Shown piece by piece: positions 7,146 through 15,387 of a DNA stretch of 37,000 nt. The stretch lies in contig JAFIGG010000035.1 in assembly GCA_020831485.1 (NCBI GenBank), positions 1 through 37,000 of the forward strand. The letters run 5' to 3'. A program made the translations under genes and the position numbers. The notes below the pieces were generated by a model. It ran no database searches, was not told where the DNA came from, and worked only from the letters and a program-made list of their open reading frames with translations. This DNA comes from Opitutales bacterium. GTDB taxonomy: Bacteria; Verrucomicrobiota; Verrucomicrobiia; Opitutales; Oceanipulchritudinaceae. Positions within the stretch are counted from its first letter, which is position 1, and the number at the start of each line of letters is the position of its first letter.

Positions 7146-9618
7146 CAGACTCTGCAGGTGGGTTCATCGGCTTGGGTGGCTCGGTTATGGACTCCGGTAA
7201 GGGTAGTCCAGGGGATGAAAAACGGGAATGACGGGTCATCTTTTTACGGGCTTTCTTTTCAGATCCCTGTGCTTCTTCCGGATATTCAACCCGGGCGTGC
7301 AGCATATTGAGGAGTGTGAACATGAAGCTTTCTTTCACCAGTTTGAGCTGGCTAAAGGTCAGGGGTGTGTCATCCAGTTGTCCGTCCTCCATGCGCGCGG
7401 TGACAATGCCATCTACCAGCTCCTCGATGCTTTGAGGAGTTACTTTGCGCAGGCTCCGGCTTGCGGCCTCCAGGGAGTCTGCGAGCATGATGATAGCGCT
7501 TTCGGTGAACTGGGGCACTGGCCCTTCGTAGCGGTAGGTGTCCTCATCGACCTTGTCCAATTCGATCCGCGGCGCATTGGGGTGGATAGCCTCTTGGGCG
7601 CCTTCGCCTTTTTGCTTCTCGAGAGCTTTGTAGTAAAAATACTGGATCAAGGATGTACCATGGTGTTGACGGATTACATCCTCGATAACTTGGGGAAGTT
7701 TGAATTTGCGCGCCAGTTGAACGCCTTCCTTGACGTGGCTTTTGATCACCAGTGCGCTCATTGAAGGATTGCGTTCGATGTGCGGGTTGTAGCCGGAGCG
7801 CTGATTCTCGGCGAAATACTCCGGCTTTACCATCTTTCCTATGTCGTGGAAAAGGGCACAGACTCTGCAAAGTAGAGAATTGGCACCGATGCTTGCTGCG
7901 GCATTTTCAGACAGGTTCGCAACCATCAAACTGTGATGATAGGAACCCGGTGCCTCGACCTGCATTTTTCTCAACAGGGGGTGGTTGAAATCGGTAAGTT
8001 CCAGAAGCGTGATATCCGTTGTGTCGTTGAAAAGGTTTTCCAGCAGCGGCAGCAGGGCGACGACAATCATACCGGTGAACAAGCCTGCAAGGATTGCGGT
8101 AAGAGTCTGGCCGAATACAGTGGATGGCTCTAGATTGTCGCGGATACCACTGAGCATCGCTGCTACGGCCAACAACACACCGGCAAGGACGCCGGCGCGG
8201 ACGACGCGGGCACGGAGTTGGATATTGCGGCTACAGTAGATTCCGACCAGCGCACTCAGCAGTGAGGCGATCAAAACCGACAGAGAGTTGCCTTGCATCA
8301 TGGCATTGAAAACACTGATGAGACCAGCTGCAATGACTGCCGGTCCTGCCCCGACCAGAACGGTCAGGATGATCGGACCGAGGGCAACCGGGATCATCCA
8401 TGGCAGCAGTTGCTGCAGCATGGGAATCATCTCAACAACCCGATTGCCGCCCAATTCCAGGATGAGTCGGGCCGCGACCAAGTTCGCCAGAATGAATCCG
8501 CCTGAGAGAATAAATACCCTGTGATTGGCTTGGATTCGGATCCGGCTGGTGCGGAGATAGAGGGCTGCGCCAAATATAATTGCAAGGGTCAGGATGAAGC
8601 GTTCCATCCAAACCGCATCGATGCGCCCGAGTTCGCGTTCTTCGGCGTCGCGCAGGGCCGCCCGGTATGCCTCGAGCTGTTCGTAGACGGCTGCGGTCAC
8701 CTGGCTGTTTGCTTCAACGATCGTATCCCCTGCCTGGACCTGGACGCGAACAGGTTGGACGGCTGCCTGGGCGCGTTGGATAAGTTCCTCGGTTTTGCCT
8801 TCGTCGAATTCAAGGTTTGGCCGAATTCCGGTGCGGAGAAGCCGAAAAAGGATCAGTGCTGTGTCGCGTGGAATATCGAGGGCAAGCAGGTTGATCCTCA
8901 GCGAGCGCAGGGCGTCCTCCTCGGAGAGAATTTCAACTTGACGGATATTGCCCGCCTCGTCGAGAACGTGAAACAGGCTCATGCTTTCGGCTGTTTCATC
9001 GATGAAGGAGGCGCTTGGATCGTGAATCCCCTGGTCGGTGATTTCTCCGAGGATAATCAGCGCTTCCTGAATGGCTTCTTTGGCCCGGGTAGGGCCCAGA
9101 CGATTGTAGAAGCTGGCCAAGTCAGAGCTGCGGAAATTATAAGGGTTGCCGGCGTCGTAGGTGTCCAGGAAGTGGCTGACCTCGTCGGTTTCCATTCGCA
9201 CTGCATCCTCTGGCGCGTCTTCAGGCACTTCAGCGTAAGCGATGAGGTCGTTGAAAAGCTGGGTCAGATAGCTTTGATAGCTCTGCATCGCACTTGGGTC
9301 CAGACGGTAGACTGGCGGCACACGCTGACGCTGCGCTTCCATCCGCTCTCTGGTCTGGATGTCGCTCGCGTATTCGAAGCTGATCTCCGAGATCACATGT
9401 ACGCGGGCAATCTGGTTCCGTTGCAGGGAAGGTCCGAGCGGGTCGAGGCCGGTGAAGCAAACCAGAATTACGGCGACAGTGAACAGCAGGTAAATTGCGA
9501 AATTGAGCAGGGAACGCCGTTCAAAAAGCGGGCGGACCAGGGAATCACGGTCAGAGCCGAGTCGTTTGACGCGGGATGATTCTGCCTGCTGGCGTTTGTT
9601 TTTGCGGATGACTCCCAT
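7129..9618 (-). CDS. PgpH-like 7TM HD-domain phosphohydrolase (c-di-AMP phosphodiesterase family)
   Basis: An 829-residue inner-membrane protein. A first membrane helix (about 36-58) is followed by a long extracytoplasmic 7TMR-HDED-type domain, a bundle of hydrophobic segments between about residues 325 and 530, and a cytoplasmic HD domain. The metal-binding residues lie in SYHHSLMVANLSE and CALFHDIGKM (HD pair near residue 590). Family members such as Listeria PgpH hydrolyse cyclic di-AMP, so by analogy it would lower this second messenger. I have not seen a diadenylate cyclase in the window. The charged C-terminal tail (KKARKKMTRH and a proline-rich end) overlaps ybeY. It sits between phoH and ybeY, as in many genomes. 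Confidence 0.9.
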   Translation of the reverse strand: MGVIRKNKRQQAESSRVKRLGSDRDSLVRPLFERRSLLNFAIYLLFTVAVILVCFTGLDPLGPSLQRNQIARVHVISEISFEYASDIQTRERMEAQRQRVPPVYRLDPSAMQSYQSYLTQLFNDLIAYAEVPEDAPEDAVRMETDEVSHFLDTYDAGNPYNFRSSDLASFYNRLGPTRAKEAIQEALIILGEITDQGIHDPSASFIDETAESMSLFHVLDEAGNIRQVEILSEEDALRSLRINLLALDIPRDTALILFRLLRTGIRPNLEFDEGKTEELIQRAQAAVQPVRVQVQAGDTIVEANSQVTAAVYEQLEAYRAALRDAEERELGRIDAVWMERFILTLAIIFGAALYLRTSRIRIQANHRVFILSGGFILANLVAARLILELGGNRVVEMIPMLQQLLPWMIPVALGPIILTVLVGAGPAVIAAGLISVFNAMMQGNSLSVLIASLLSALVGIYCSRNIQLRARVVRAGVLAGVLLAVAAMLSGIRDNLEPSTVFGQTLTAILAGLFTGMIVVALLPLLENLFNDTTDITLLELTDFNHPLLRKMQVEAPGSYHHSLMVANLSENAAASIGANSLLCRVCALFHDIGKMVKPEYFAENQRSGYNPHIERNPSMSALVIKSHVKEGVQLARKFKLPQVIEDVIRQHHGTSLIQYFYYKALEKQKGEGAQEAIHPNAPRIELDKVDEDTYRYEGPVPQFTESAIIMLADSLEAASRSLRKVTPQSIEELVDGIVTARMEDGQLDDTPLTFSQLKLVKESFMFTLLNMLHARVEYPEEAQGSEKKARKKMTRHSRFSSPGLPLPESITEPPKPMNPPAESDDKER

Positions 9619-9641
9619 GGGGGATTGGGTTGCCGGAGCGG

Positions 9642-10664
9642 TCAGTCTGACTGAACCTCTCGCGGTTGATGAGCGCCCGTGCGCTTTTCGTAATCGGCGT
9701 AGGCCTCAATTATGTTCTGCACGAGAGGATGGCGCACAACATCGCGGCCATCAAAATAGTGGAAGGCTATACCCTTGGTCTTCGCCAGAACTTTTTCAGC
9801 CTCCTTGAGACCTGAATATTTGTGGCGTGGCAAGTCGATTTGGGTGCGGTCGCCGGTGATGACCATCTGGCTCTTTTCACCAAGTCGTGTCAGGAACATC
9901 ATCATCTGCTCGGGCGTGGTATTCTGAGCTTCGTCCAGAATTACAAAGGCGTTCGACAGCGTTCGGCCCCGCATATAGGCTAGCGGCGCGATTTCTATCC
10001 GGGTGTTGTTGCGCTCTTCCTTGCGTTCGCTGTCGAGGCCGATCAGCTTGCGGCCATCGGCACGGCCCAGCATTTCGTAAATCGCATCGTATAAGGGCAG
10101 GAGATAAGGCTGGATTTTTTCCGTGAGATCTCCCGGCAGGAATCCCAAGGCCTCGCCGGCTTCAACCGCGGGACGGGTCAGGATGATACGCTCGACCCGG
10201 TTGTTGAGCAAGGCGTCCAGGGCGGCGGCAACGGCTAGATATGTTTTGCCGGTGCCTGCTGGACCTATGCCAAAAACGATGTCGCGGGTCCGGATGGACT
10301 GCAGGTAGCGTTTTTGGTTGAAGGTCTTTGGGACCACGCTGCTGCGGCGCAGGTTGATCACGAAATTTTCGTCAAAGAGATTCTTGAACTCTTCATCCCG
10401 GCCCTCGCTGAATGCTTCCAGTGTGTTTCGGAAGTCGGCCTGGGTGATTTTCAGACCCTGCCGGCGGCCTTTTTCGAGGGTTCTAAAAAACGTCTCACCG
10501 CGGTCGAGCTGGAGATCATTATTGCCTTCAAGACGCAGCCAGTCATCGCGGGTGACCGCGCGGATGCCGAGTGCGTTTTCAAGCAGATTGAGGTTGGATT
10601 CGTCTCCGCAGTACAGCTCGGAGAGCAGGTGCGGATTCGAAAAATGGAGGGTGCGGTCAATCAT
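9642..10664 (-). CDS. PhoH family ATPase
   Basis: A 340-residue cytoplasmic P-loop protein. The Walker A motif is GPAGTGKT, followed by the PhoH-typical LTRPAVEAGEALGFLPGD, and the Walker B-like block AFVILDEAQNTTPEQMMMFL. A C-terminal sensor-like TGDRTQIDLP is also present. PhoH-like proteins are thought to act in RNA metabolism or as helicase-like ATPases, and their exact reaction is not settled. The gene lies 23 bases upstream of the pgpH-like gene and overlaps the HIT gene by 8 bases. PhoH-PgpH-YbeY is a conserved block linked to RNA maturation. Confidence 0.93.
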   Translation of the reverse strand: MIDRTLHFSNPHLLSELYCGDESNLNLLENALGIRAVTRDDWLRLEGNNDLQLDRGETFFRTLEKGRRQGLKITQADFRNTLEAFSEGRDEEFKNLFDENFVINLRRSSVVPKTFNQKRYLQSIRTRDIVFGIGPAGTGKTYLAVAAALDALLNNRVERIILTRPAVEAGEALGFLPGDLTEKIQPYLLPLYDAIYEMLGRADGRKLIGLDSERKEERNNTRIEIAPLAYMRGRTLSNAFVILDEAQNTTPEQMMMFLTRLGEKSQMVITGDRTQIDLPRHKYSGLKEAEKVLAKTKGIAFHYFDGRDVVRHPLVQNIIEAYADYEKRTGAHQPREVQSD

Positions 10665-11148
10665 TCAGGTGTTGTTTGAGTACCTGCCAAGTTTGATCGA
10701 GAGCCTGAGGCAGGACTCTGGTTTTGCCAATCACTGGCATGAAATTCACGTCGCCATTCCAGCGTGGCACAATGTGGCAATGCAGGTGCTCGGGGATGCC
10801 GGCACCGGCAGTTTTGCCGAGGTTCAAGCCGACATTGAAGGAGTCCGGAGACATTGCCCGTTTCAGCAAGTTCTGGCCAAAGACTATCAGCTCCATCATC
10901 TCTGCGCGGGCTTCGGCCGAGAGGTCTCCAAGCTCGGGAACCGCCTCGTAGGGCACGATGAGCATGTGGCCTGGGTTGTATGGAAATTTGTTGAGCACTA
11001 TATAATGGGCCTCTCCCCTGTACACTATCAAAGCTGCCCGATCGTCTCCCATTTTGGGCAACGAGACAAACGGATTGTGCTCCGAAGGCGGTTTTTCGCC
11101 CTGAGATTGGACGTAATCCATTCGCCAGTATGCATTCAGAATATCCAT
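10657..11148 (-). CDS. HIT family hydrolase/nucleotidyltransferase
   Basis: A 163-residue protein of the histidine-triad superfamily. The triad HLHCHIVPRW is at residues 121-130, with His121, His123 and His125. The upstream core VLNKFPYNPGHMLIVPYEAV is typical of the Ap4A phosphorylase-like/Fhit-like bacterial branch, which acts on dinucleoside polyphosphates or adenylated substrates. The specific substrate cannot be read from the sequence. The gene overlaps phoH by 8 bases and follows the aminotransferase by 43 bases, so it is probably part of the same long minus-strand operon. Confidence 0.88.
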   Translation of the reverse strand: MDILNAYWRMDYVQSQGEKPPSEHNPFVSLPKMGDDRAALIVYRGEAHYIVLNKFPYNPGHMLIVPYEAVPELGDLSAEARAEMMELIVFGQNLLKRAMSPDSFNVGLNLGKTAGAGIPEHLHCHIVPRWNGDVNFMPVIGKTRVLPQALDQTWQVLKQHLND

Positions 11149-11191
11149 TTAGAGAATCCTTGGATTCAGGCTGAATTGTGAAAGCTCCTGT

Positions 11192-12484
11192 TCAGGTGTA
11201 AAGACTGGAATTCTGTGATCGGCTGAGGGCTGTTCCGAGGCGGCGGATGCCTTCGGGGATGTCGTCCATTGCAATGGCTCCGAAGCTGAGGCGCAGGGTG
11301 TTGCGGGGCGGATTGCTGCCGGCGAAGCAGAGGTCGCCGGGGACGTAGAGAACTTTATTTTGCAGGCACTTTTGCCAGATTGATGAGCCGATTCGGGTAT
11401 CGGCATCAGAGGGACCGTCCAGCCACATCAGCAGACCGCCCTCGGGACGTTGCCAGGACCAGCCCTGGGTCCGGATGTTACTGGCTTCCAGGGCAGCCGA
11501 CATGTGGTCCATTTTTGCCTTGTAGACCGGACGGGTGTTTTCGAGGTATTTGCTGTAGAATCCGTCGCGAAGAAGGATTTCAACGAGTGCCTGGCAAAAA
11601 TTGGCGGTGCCAAAATCCTGATGGCCTTTGATTCGGGCCAGAGCCTGAATCCAGTCATGGTTATGGCTGACGGCGAATCCGGTTTTGAGTCCGGTTGCCA
11701 GGGGCTTGGTAAAGGTCCCGGCGTAGAGCACGGGCATGCCCTGCCATGATTCCAGACTTAGGCAGCTTCGGGCAGGCCAGGGTTTGTCAAAATAGAGTTC
11801 GCGGTAGGCCATGTCCTCGATCACTGGGAGCGGTCGTTCGCGCCTGCGCAGCAACTCAGCGAGGGCGACCTTATCGGCTTCCGGGACACTGCGGGAGGAA
11901 GGGTTCGAATACGTTCCCATGAAGTAGAGCAACTTCAGGCTTTCGATTTGTCCATTTGAGTCCCATTGTTCCAGCAGTTGGGCCAGGGCTGGTATATCCC
12001 AGCGACCATTTGCAAGGGTAGGGATGGAGACGGCCTCGACGCCGAGACCGCTTAGGAGTTCGAGAAACACGAAATAGCTGGGTGCTTCGACCAGAACCCG
12101 GTCACCAGGGTTGCAGAGAAGTTGAACTGTAAGGTAGAGGCTCTGTTGGGACCCATTGCTTATAAGGCAGTTACGTGGGTCGATGTTGAGTCCTGTCTCG
12201 CCGTAAAAGCCGCGCAAGTGCTCGATTACTGCTTGGCGAAGGCCGGGTCTGCCGAGGCTGGTCCCATACTGCAGCCAGTTTCGGTCGGGCTGCTCGCTCG
12301 CAAGTTTCTCAGCGGCTGCCAAAACCTCACGGTCTGGCAAGAGGCTGTTGTCGGTGAATCCGGCCGCGAGCGAGATCAATCCTTCGGTCTCGAGCGCATC
12401 TTTCATGAGTCGGCTGATGACGGGTTCTTCGCGGTTGGCAAGTTGACCTGCCTCGGAGAATAGACTGGATAGGGCGGAAGCCAT
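11192..12484 (-). CDS. PLP-dependent class I/II aminotransferase
   Basis: A fold-type I aminotransferase of the 2-aminoadipate/aromatic aminotransferase group, without the GntR domain found in MocR regulators. Visible motifs: NRNWLQYGTSLGRPGLRQA, the NGSQQSL loop, YFMGTYSNPSS and the PLP-lysine block GTFTKPLATGLKTGFA. I place the start at the ATG at 12484 (MASALSSLFSEAG), which matches the usual family N-terminus. The frame is open further upstream to 12631, but that extension would run into the divergent rpmB gene. From 12484 the product is 430 residues, a normal length. The amino donor and acceptor are unknown. It is probably the first gene of the minus-strand operon reaching GH43. Confidence 0.85.
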   Translation of the reverse strand: MASALSSLFSEAGQLANREEPVISRLMKDALETEGLISLAAGFTDNSLLPDREVLAAAEKLASEQPDRNWLQYGTSLGRPGLRQAVIEHLRGFYGETGLNIDPRNCLISNGSQQSLYLTVQLLCNPGDRVLVEAPSYFVFLELLSGLGVEAVSIPTLANGRWDIPALAQLLEQWDSNGQIESLKLLYFMGTYSNPSSRSVPEADKVALAELLRRRERPLPVIEDMAYRELYFDKPWPARSCLSLESWQGMPVLYAGTFTKPLATGLKTGFAVSHNHDWIQALARIKGHQDFGTANFCQALVEILLRDGFYSKYLENTRPVYKAKMDHMSAALEASNIRTQGWSWQRPEGGLLMWLDGPSDADTRIGSSIWQKCLQNKVLYVPGDLCFAGSNPPRNTLRLSFGAIAMDDIPEGIRRLGTALSRSQNSSLYT

Positions 12485-12590
12485 TGAACGATCTATGGCA
12501 GGCCCTTCTGGAAATGAAAACGGAAAAAAGAACTTGCCATTCATCCCGTCCAATCTACGTTCTCCGGTTTTTCTTAACGGAGATTTTATT

Positions 12591-12821
12591 ATGTCACGCA
12601 TTTGCACAGTTACAGGAAAACGCCGTGTCACCGGCAGTATTATTCACCGTCGTGGTTTGACGAAGAAGAGCGGCGGCATTGGTACGCACGTTGCCAAAGT
12701 CAGCAAGCGTACGTTTAAGCCGAACGTGCAGAAGGTGCGTGTGCGCCTCGCGAGCGGTCAAGTCAAGCGGGTTTGGGTTTCGGCCAAGGCTCTGAAAGCC
12801 GGCAAGGTTACCAAAGCCTGA
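12591..12821 (+). CDS. rpmB: 50S ribosomal protein bL28
   Basis: A 76-residue basic ribosomal protein of the large subunit, beginning MSRICTVTGKRRVTGS and containing the family block KRTFKPNVQKVRVRLASG. A GGAG-type ribosome binding site lies about 8-10 bases before ATG 12591. The frame is open further upstream but adds 32 residues foreign to the family, so the short start is used. Only one Cys is present near the N-terminus, so this is not the four-Cys zinc-binding version. It is a single-gene transcript ending at the terminator at 12844-12879. Confidence 0.97.
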   Translation: MSRICTVTGKRRVTGSIIHRRGLTKKSGGIGTHVAKVSKRTFKPNVQKVRVRLASGQVKRVWVSAKALKAGKVTKA

Positions 12822-12843
12822 GTTTTGAATTTAGCTTCTTAGC

Positions 12844-12879
12844 AAAAAAATCCGTCCCTTTACCGGGACGGATTTTTTT
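12844..12879. terminator. Bidirectional intrinsic terminator between rpmB and pal
   Basis: A perfect 8-bp stem, TCCGTCCC (12851-12858) and GGGACGGA (12865-12872), has a 6-base loop. Seven A residues precede it and seven T residues follow it. The U-tract therefore exists on both strands, so it can end rpmB on the + strand and pal on the minus strand, which converge here. Confidence 0.93.
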
Positions 12880-12924
12880 GTGCCCCAAATACGGGGTGGA
12901 TAAAATATTTAGCTCGGTCCCGAC

Positions 12925-13485
12925 TTAGGGAACAACAATGATGTCGACCCGGCGGTCCCGCTGCATATCGGACTCTGAGCCTCCGGTGTTGGCTTCAAGG
13001 TCGCCTTTGGACACTGTGTCGATGCGGTCTTCGGAAACACCGATCTGGACGAGGTAAGCTTTGACAGCACCGGCGCGGCGGTCACCGAGCGCCATATTGT
13101 ATTCGGTGGTTCCGCGCCAGTCGCAGTGGCCCTCAAGAATCAGGCGGGCGGAACGGTTGTCGGACATGTAGCTGGCCACTTCCTGTAAAATCGGGCGGTC
13201 TGCCGGACGGACGAATGATTGGTCGAAGTCGAAGTAGACCGGATCGAACAGATTGGTGATGCGGCCGTCCATATCGGAGCCGAAGCGGCTATCGCGTTCA
13301 GTCAGGCCCAGTTGTTGGGCTCGGGCGATGTCTTCGGGGCTGATCCAGTCGGCCGAACCACCCCGTTGACCGCCACTCCCCGTGGCCGTCATCGATGGAT
13401 CCGGAGCCTGTCGCTGGGCGCAGCCCACCAAGGCTGCCAGTGAGATCAAAAGAATTAAAGAAAATGTCGTACGAATCCCGTTCAT
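12925..13485 (-). CDS. pal: Peptidoglycan-associated lipoprotein, OmpA C-terminal domain
   Basis: A 186-residue outer-membrane lipoprotein of the Pal/OmpA-like type. From ATG 13485 the N-terminus is MNGIRTTFSLILLISLAALV followed by the lipobox Cys (LVGC). A Ser/Gly-rich linker follows, then the OmpA domain with YFDFDQSFVRP, the peptidoglycan-binding LILEGHCDWRGTTEYNMALG, and a terminal QRDRRVDIIVV. Pal links the outer membrane to peptidoglycan and works with Tol proteins, none of which are in this window. The frame is open 20 codons further upstream, but that extension would spoil the lipoprotein signal. It lies 107 bases downstream of the response-regulator gene. Confidence 0.92.
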   Translation of the reverse strand: MNGIRTTFSLILLISLAALVGCAQRQAPDPSMTATGSGGQRGGSADWISPEDIARAQQLGLTERDSRFGSDMDGRITNLFDPVYFDFDQSFVRPADRPILQEVASYMSDNRSARLILEGHCDWRGTTEYNMALGDRRAGAVKAYLVQIGVSEDRIDTVSKGDLEANTGGSESDMQRDRRVDIIVVP

Positions 13486-13592
13486 TGCAAAAAATACCGT
13501 GTGCGTGTTGACCGTTAGAATTCCCTGACGGCCTTTGATAATCAAGGAAAATCTGGAATATTCGGTTAAAAATGAGGTGCGGCCTGAATGCG

Positions 13593-14261
13593 TCAGGCCC
13601 CGCCGGCCATCGGTCGGGTCGGTGCCTCGATAATGCCGTATTCGATGGCGAAGCGGGTGAGGCTGGCCACATCGTGAAGGTCCAACTTTTTCATCAAGTT
13701 GGTCCGATGGTTTTCGGCCGTCTTTACACTGATTTTTAGCTGCGCGGCAATTTCCTTGGTGCTATTGCTTTCGGCGATCAACTGGAGGATCTCGCGTTCG
13801 CGCGCGGTCAGCAGTTTTACCGCCGGATTGGTCGATGATTCAGGGTTCTTCATGACCTCTCTGAGGATATCGGCCACGTCCGGGCTGAAGTAGGTGCCGC
13901 CCGAGGCGACGATGCGAAAGCCTTTTTGCAGTTCGGACAAAGCTGAGGACTTGCCTATGTAGCCGTGAGCACCGGCTTCGAGTACTTCACGCAGCAGGAT
14001 GGGGTCTTGATAGCCGCTGAAGATCAGAACCCGACAGTTGGGTAGATGACGAGTGATACGGCGCAGCAGTTCGGTGCCGCTGAGACCGGGCAGCATCATG
14101 TCCAGAATAACGAAGTCCGGCTTTTCCTCCATGCAGAGTTCAAGCGCCTGGCGGCCATCGCCACTTTCAAGAACCACTTGCACGTCCGGTTCCTGCTTAA
14201 CGATTTGGGCGATCATCTCGCGCACAGCGGTTTGATCTTCTATAATTGCAACACGCTTCAT
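13593..14261 (-). CDS. NarL/LuxR family response regulator
   Basis: A 222-residue two-component regulator. The receiver domain begins [10 protein letters not shown] with the acidic pair, phospho-acceptor Asp54 in [12 protein letters not shown], and the conserved Lys in GYIGKSS. The C-terminal LuxR-type HTH is clear: [20 protein letters not shown] followed by [15 protein letters not shown] use ATG 14261 rather than an upstream in-frame start, because the receiver fold begins immediately there. No histidine kinase is adjacent, so it is an orphan in this window. Targets are unknown; the downstream pal gene is a possible but unproven one. Confidence 0.93.
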   Translation of the reverse strand: MKRVAIIEDQTAVREMIAQIVKQEPDVQVVLESGDGRQALELCMEEKPDFVILDMMLPGLSGTELLRRITRHLPNCRVLIFSGYQDPILLREVLEAGAHGYIGKSSALSELQKGFRIVASGGTYFSPDVADILREVMKNPESSTNPAVKLLTAREREILQLIAESNSTKEIAAQLKISVKTAENHRTNLMKKLDLHDVASLTRFAIEYGIIEAPTRPMAGGA

Positions 14262-14376
14262 TAGATTGTTTCTTAGTATTCTAAATGCATCTGCCAACGG
14301 GTAATGCGGAGAAATTGATATTTTATCGAGATTTTCAAAGAAATATGTATTATTCCCGCGGGTGTCGATGCCAATT

Positions 14377-14415
14377 CTGTCAGGATATGCAAACGGAGAC
14401 CATTATACCTGACAG
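14377..14415. promoter_or_regulatory. Inverted repeat CTGTCAGG-N23-CCTGACAG
   Basis: A perfect 8-bp dyad (14377-14384 and 14408-14415) lies in the 223-base region between the divergent response-regulator and dapF-like genes. An AT-rich TTATACC sequence touches the right arm. It could be a spaced operator or the foot of a hairpin; the sequence does not decide. The remaining intergenic bases (14262-14376 and 14416-14484) show no further structure I can support. Confidence 0.35.
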
Positions 14416-14484
14416 CTGTGTTTTTAAAGGGTTCCCGATGCTGGGGCTGGACAACACCGGGGATGCGTGTTCAATCGCTGCCTC

Positions 14485-15324
14485 ATGAGTGTTTCATTCG
14501 AAAAATACCATGGATTGGGCAACGATTATCTGGTGCTGGATCCAACGAACTGGACGGGCGATTTGGACTCGGCGCGCATCGAACGCATTTGTCACCGCAA
14601 TTATGGCTTGGGATCCGACGGGATTTTGTTCGGGCCCTTGGCGAGTGAAAAAGCGGATTTCCGTCTGCAGATATTCAATCCGGATGGCAGTGAAGCGGAA
14701 AAGAGCGGCAATGGCCTGCGTATTTTCGCCCGCTACCTGCACGACACAGGGCGTGTTTCCGGAGAGGTTTTTACTGTGGAAACCCTGGGTGGAGTGGTCG
14801 AGTGCACGGTGACGGATCCGCGTTCTTCGATCACGGTAGAAATGGGACAGGTTTCTTTCGACGCTGCCCGAATCCCGGTGAAAGGGCTTGAAGGAGAAGT
14901 GATACAGCAGGAAGCCGAGTGGCAGGGGCGCAGCTTCAAATACTCGGCGGCAACAATTGGGAATCCGCACTGTGTGGTGTTGTTGGATTCGGTCAGCGAA
15001 GAGCTGGCGCGGCAGGTTGGGCCTCTGATTGAAAAGGACCCCCGGTTTCCGCACCGGACCAACGTTCAGTTTCTGAAGGTTTTGGATCGGAACCGCATCC
15101 AGATCGAAATCTGGGAACGCGGGGCAGGGTACACGCTGGCATCGGGTAGTAGTTCCAGTGCTGCAGGCGCGGTTGCGCGGCGCTTGGGCCTGGTGGATGA
15201 AGCTATTGAAGTGCACATGCCGGGCGGTGTTATCGAACTGAACATCGACGATGCCTTCAACGTTCGCATGACCGGTCCCGTTACTCGGGTTGGGCATTTC
15301 GATTTGGACCCTGAAGCGCTGTGA
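14485..15324 (+). CDS. Diaminopimelate epimerase-like protein with both catalytic Cys replaced by Ser
   Basis: A 279-residue protein with the full DapF fold and order of motifs: FEKYHGLGNDYLVLD, LGSDGILFG, FNPDGSEAEKSGNGLR, SAATIGNPHCVVL, and IWERGAGYTLASGSSSSA. DapF converts LL- to meso-diaminopimelate with two cysteines acting as a thiol/thiolate pair. Here both positions are serine: Ser74 (codon AGC, normally in CGNG) and Ser220 (codon TCG, normally in ACG). The family Glu in GxGET is Tyr216. Three coordinated changes argue against a sequencing error. It may be a related epimerase/isomerase with another substrate, or a weak or inactive homologue. ATG 14485 is chosen because the domain starts directly after it. 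Co-directional genes follow. Confidence 0.85.
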   Translation: MSVSFEKYHGLGNDYLVLDPTNWTGDLDSARIERICHRNYGLGSDGILFGPLASEKADFRLQIFNPDGSEAEKSGNGLRIFARYLHDTGRVSGEVFTVETLGGVVECTVTDPRSSITVEMGQVSFDAARIPVKGLEGEVIQQEAEWQGRSFKYSAATIGNPHCVVLLDSVSEELARQVGPLIEKDPRFPHRTNVQFLKVLDRNRIQIEIWERGAGYTLASGSSSSAAGAVARRLGLVDEAIEVHMPGGVIELNIDDAFNVRMTGPVTRVGHFDLDPEAL

Positions 15325-15387
15325 TTCGCGCGGAAAATCGATTCTGCGGTTGAGCTTCTGGTTTTTCAGGCTCAGTATCGCCTGACT

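Noticed and set aside
12485-12631. N-terminal extension of the aminotransferase to 12631
   Set aside because: It would overlap rpmB on the other strand and adds residues absent from the family; ATG 12484 fits.
14494-15297. Long minus-strand ORF opposite the dapF-like gene (267 codons)
   Set aside because: It is an antisense shadow; the + strand frame has a full family match and the antisense peptide shows no recognisable motif.
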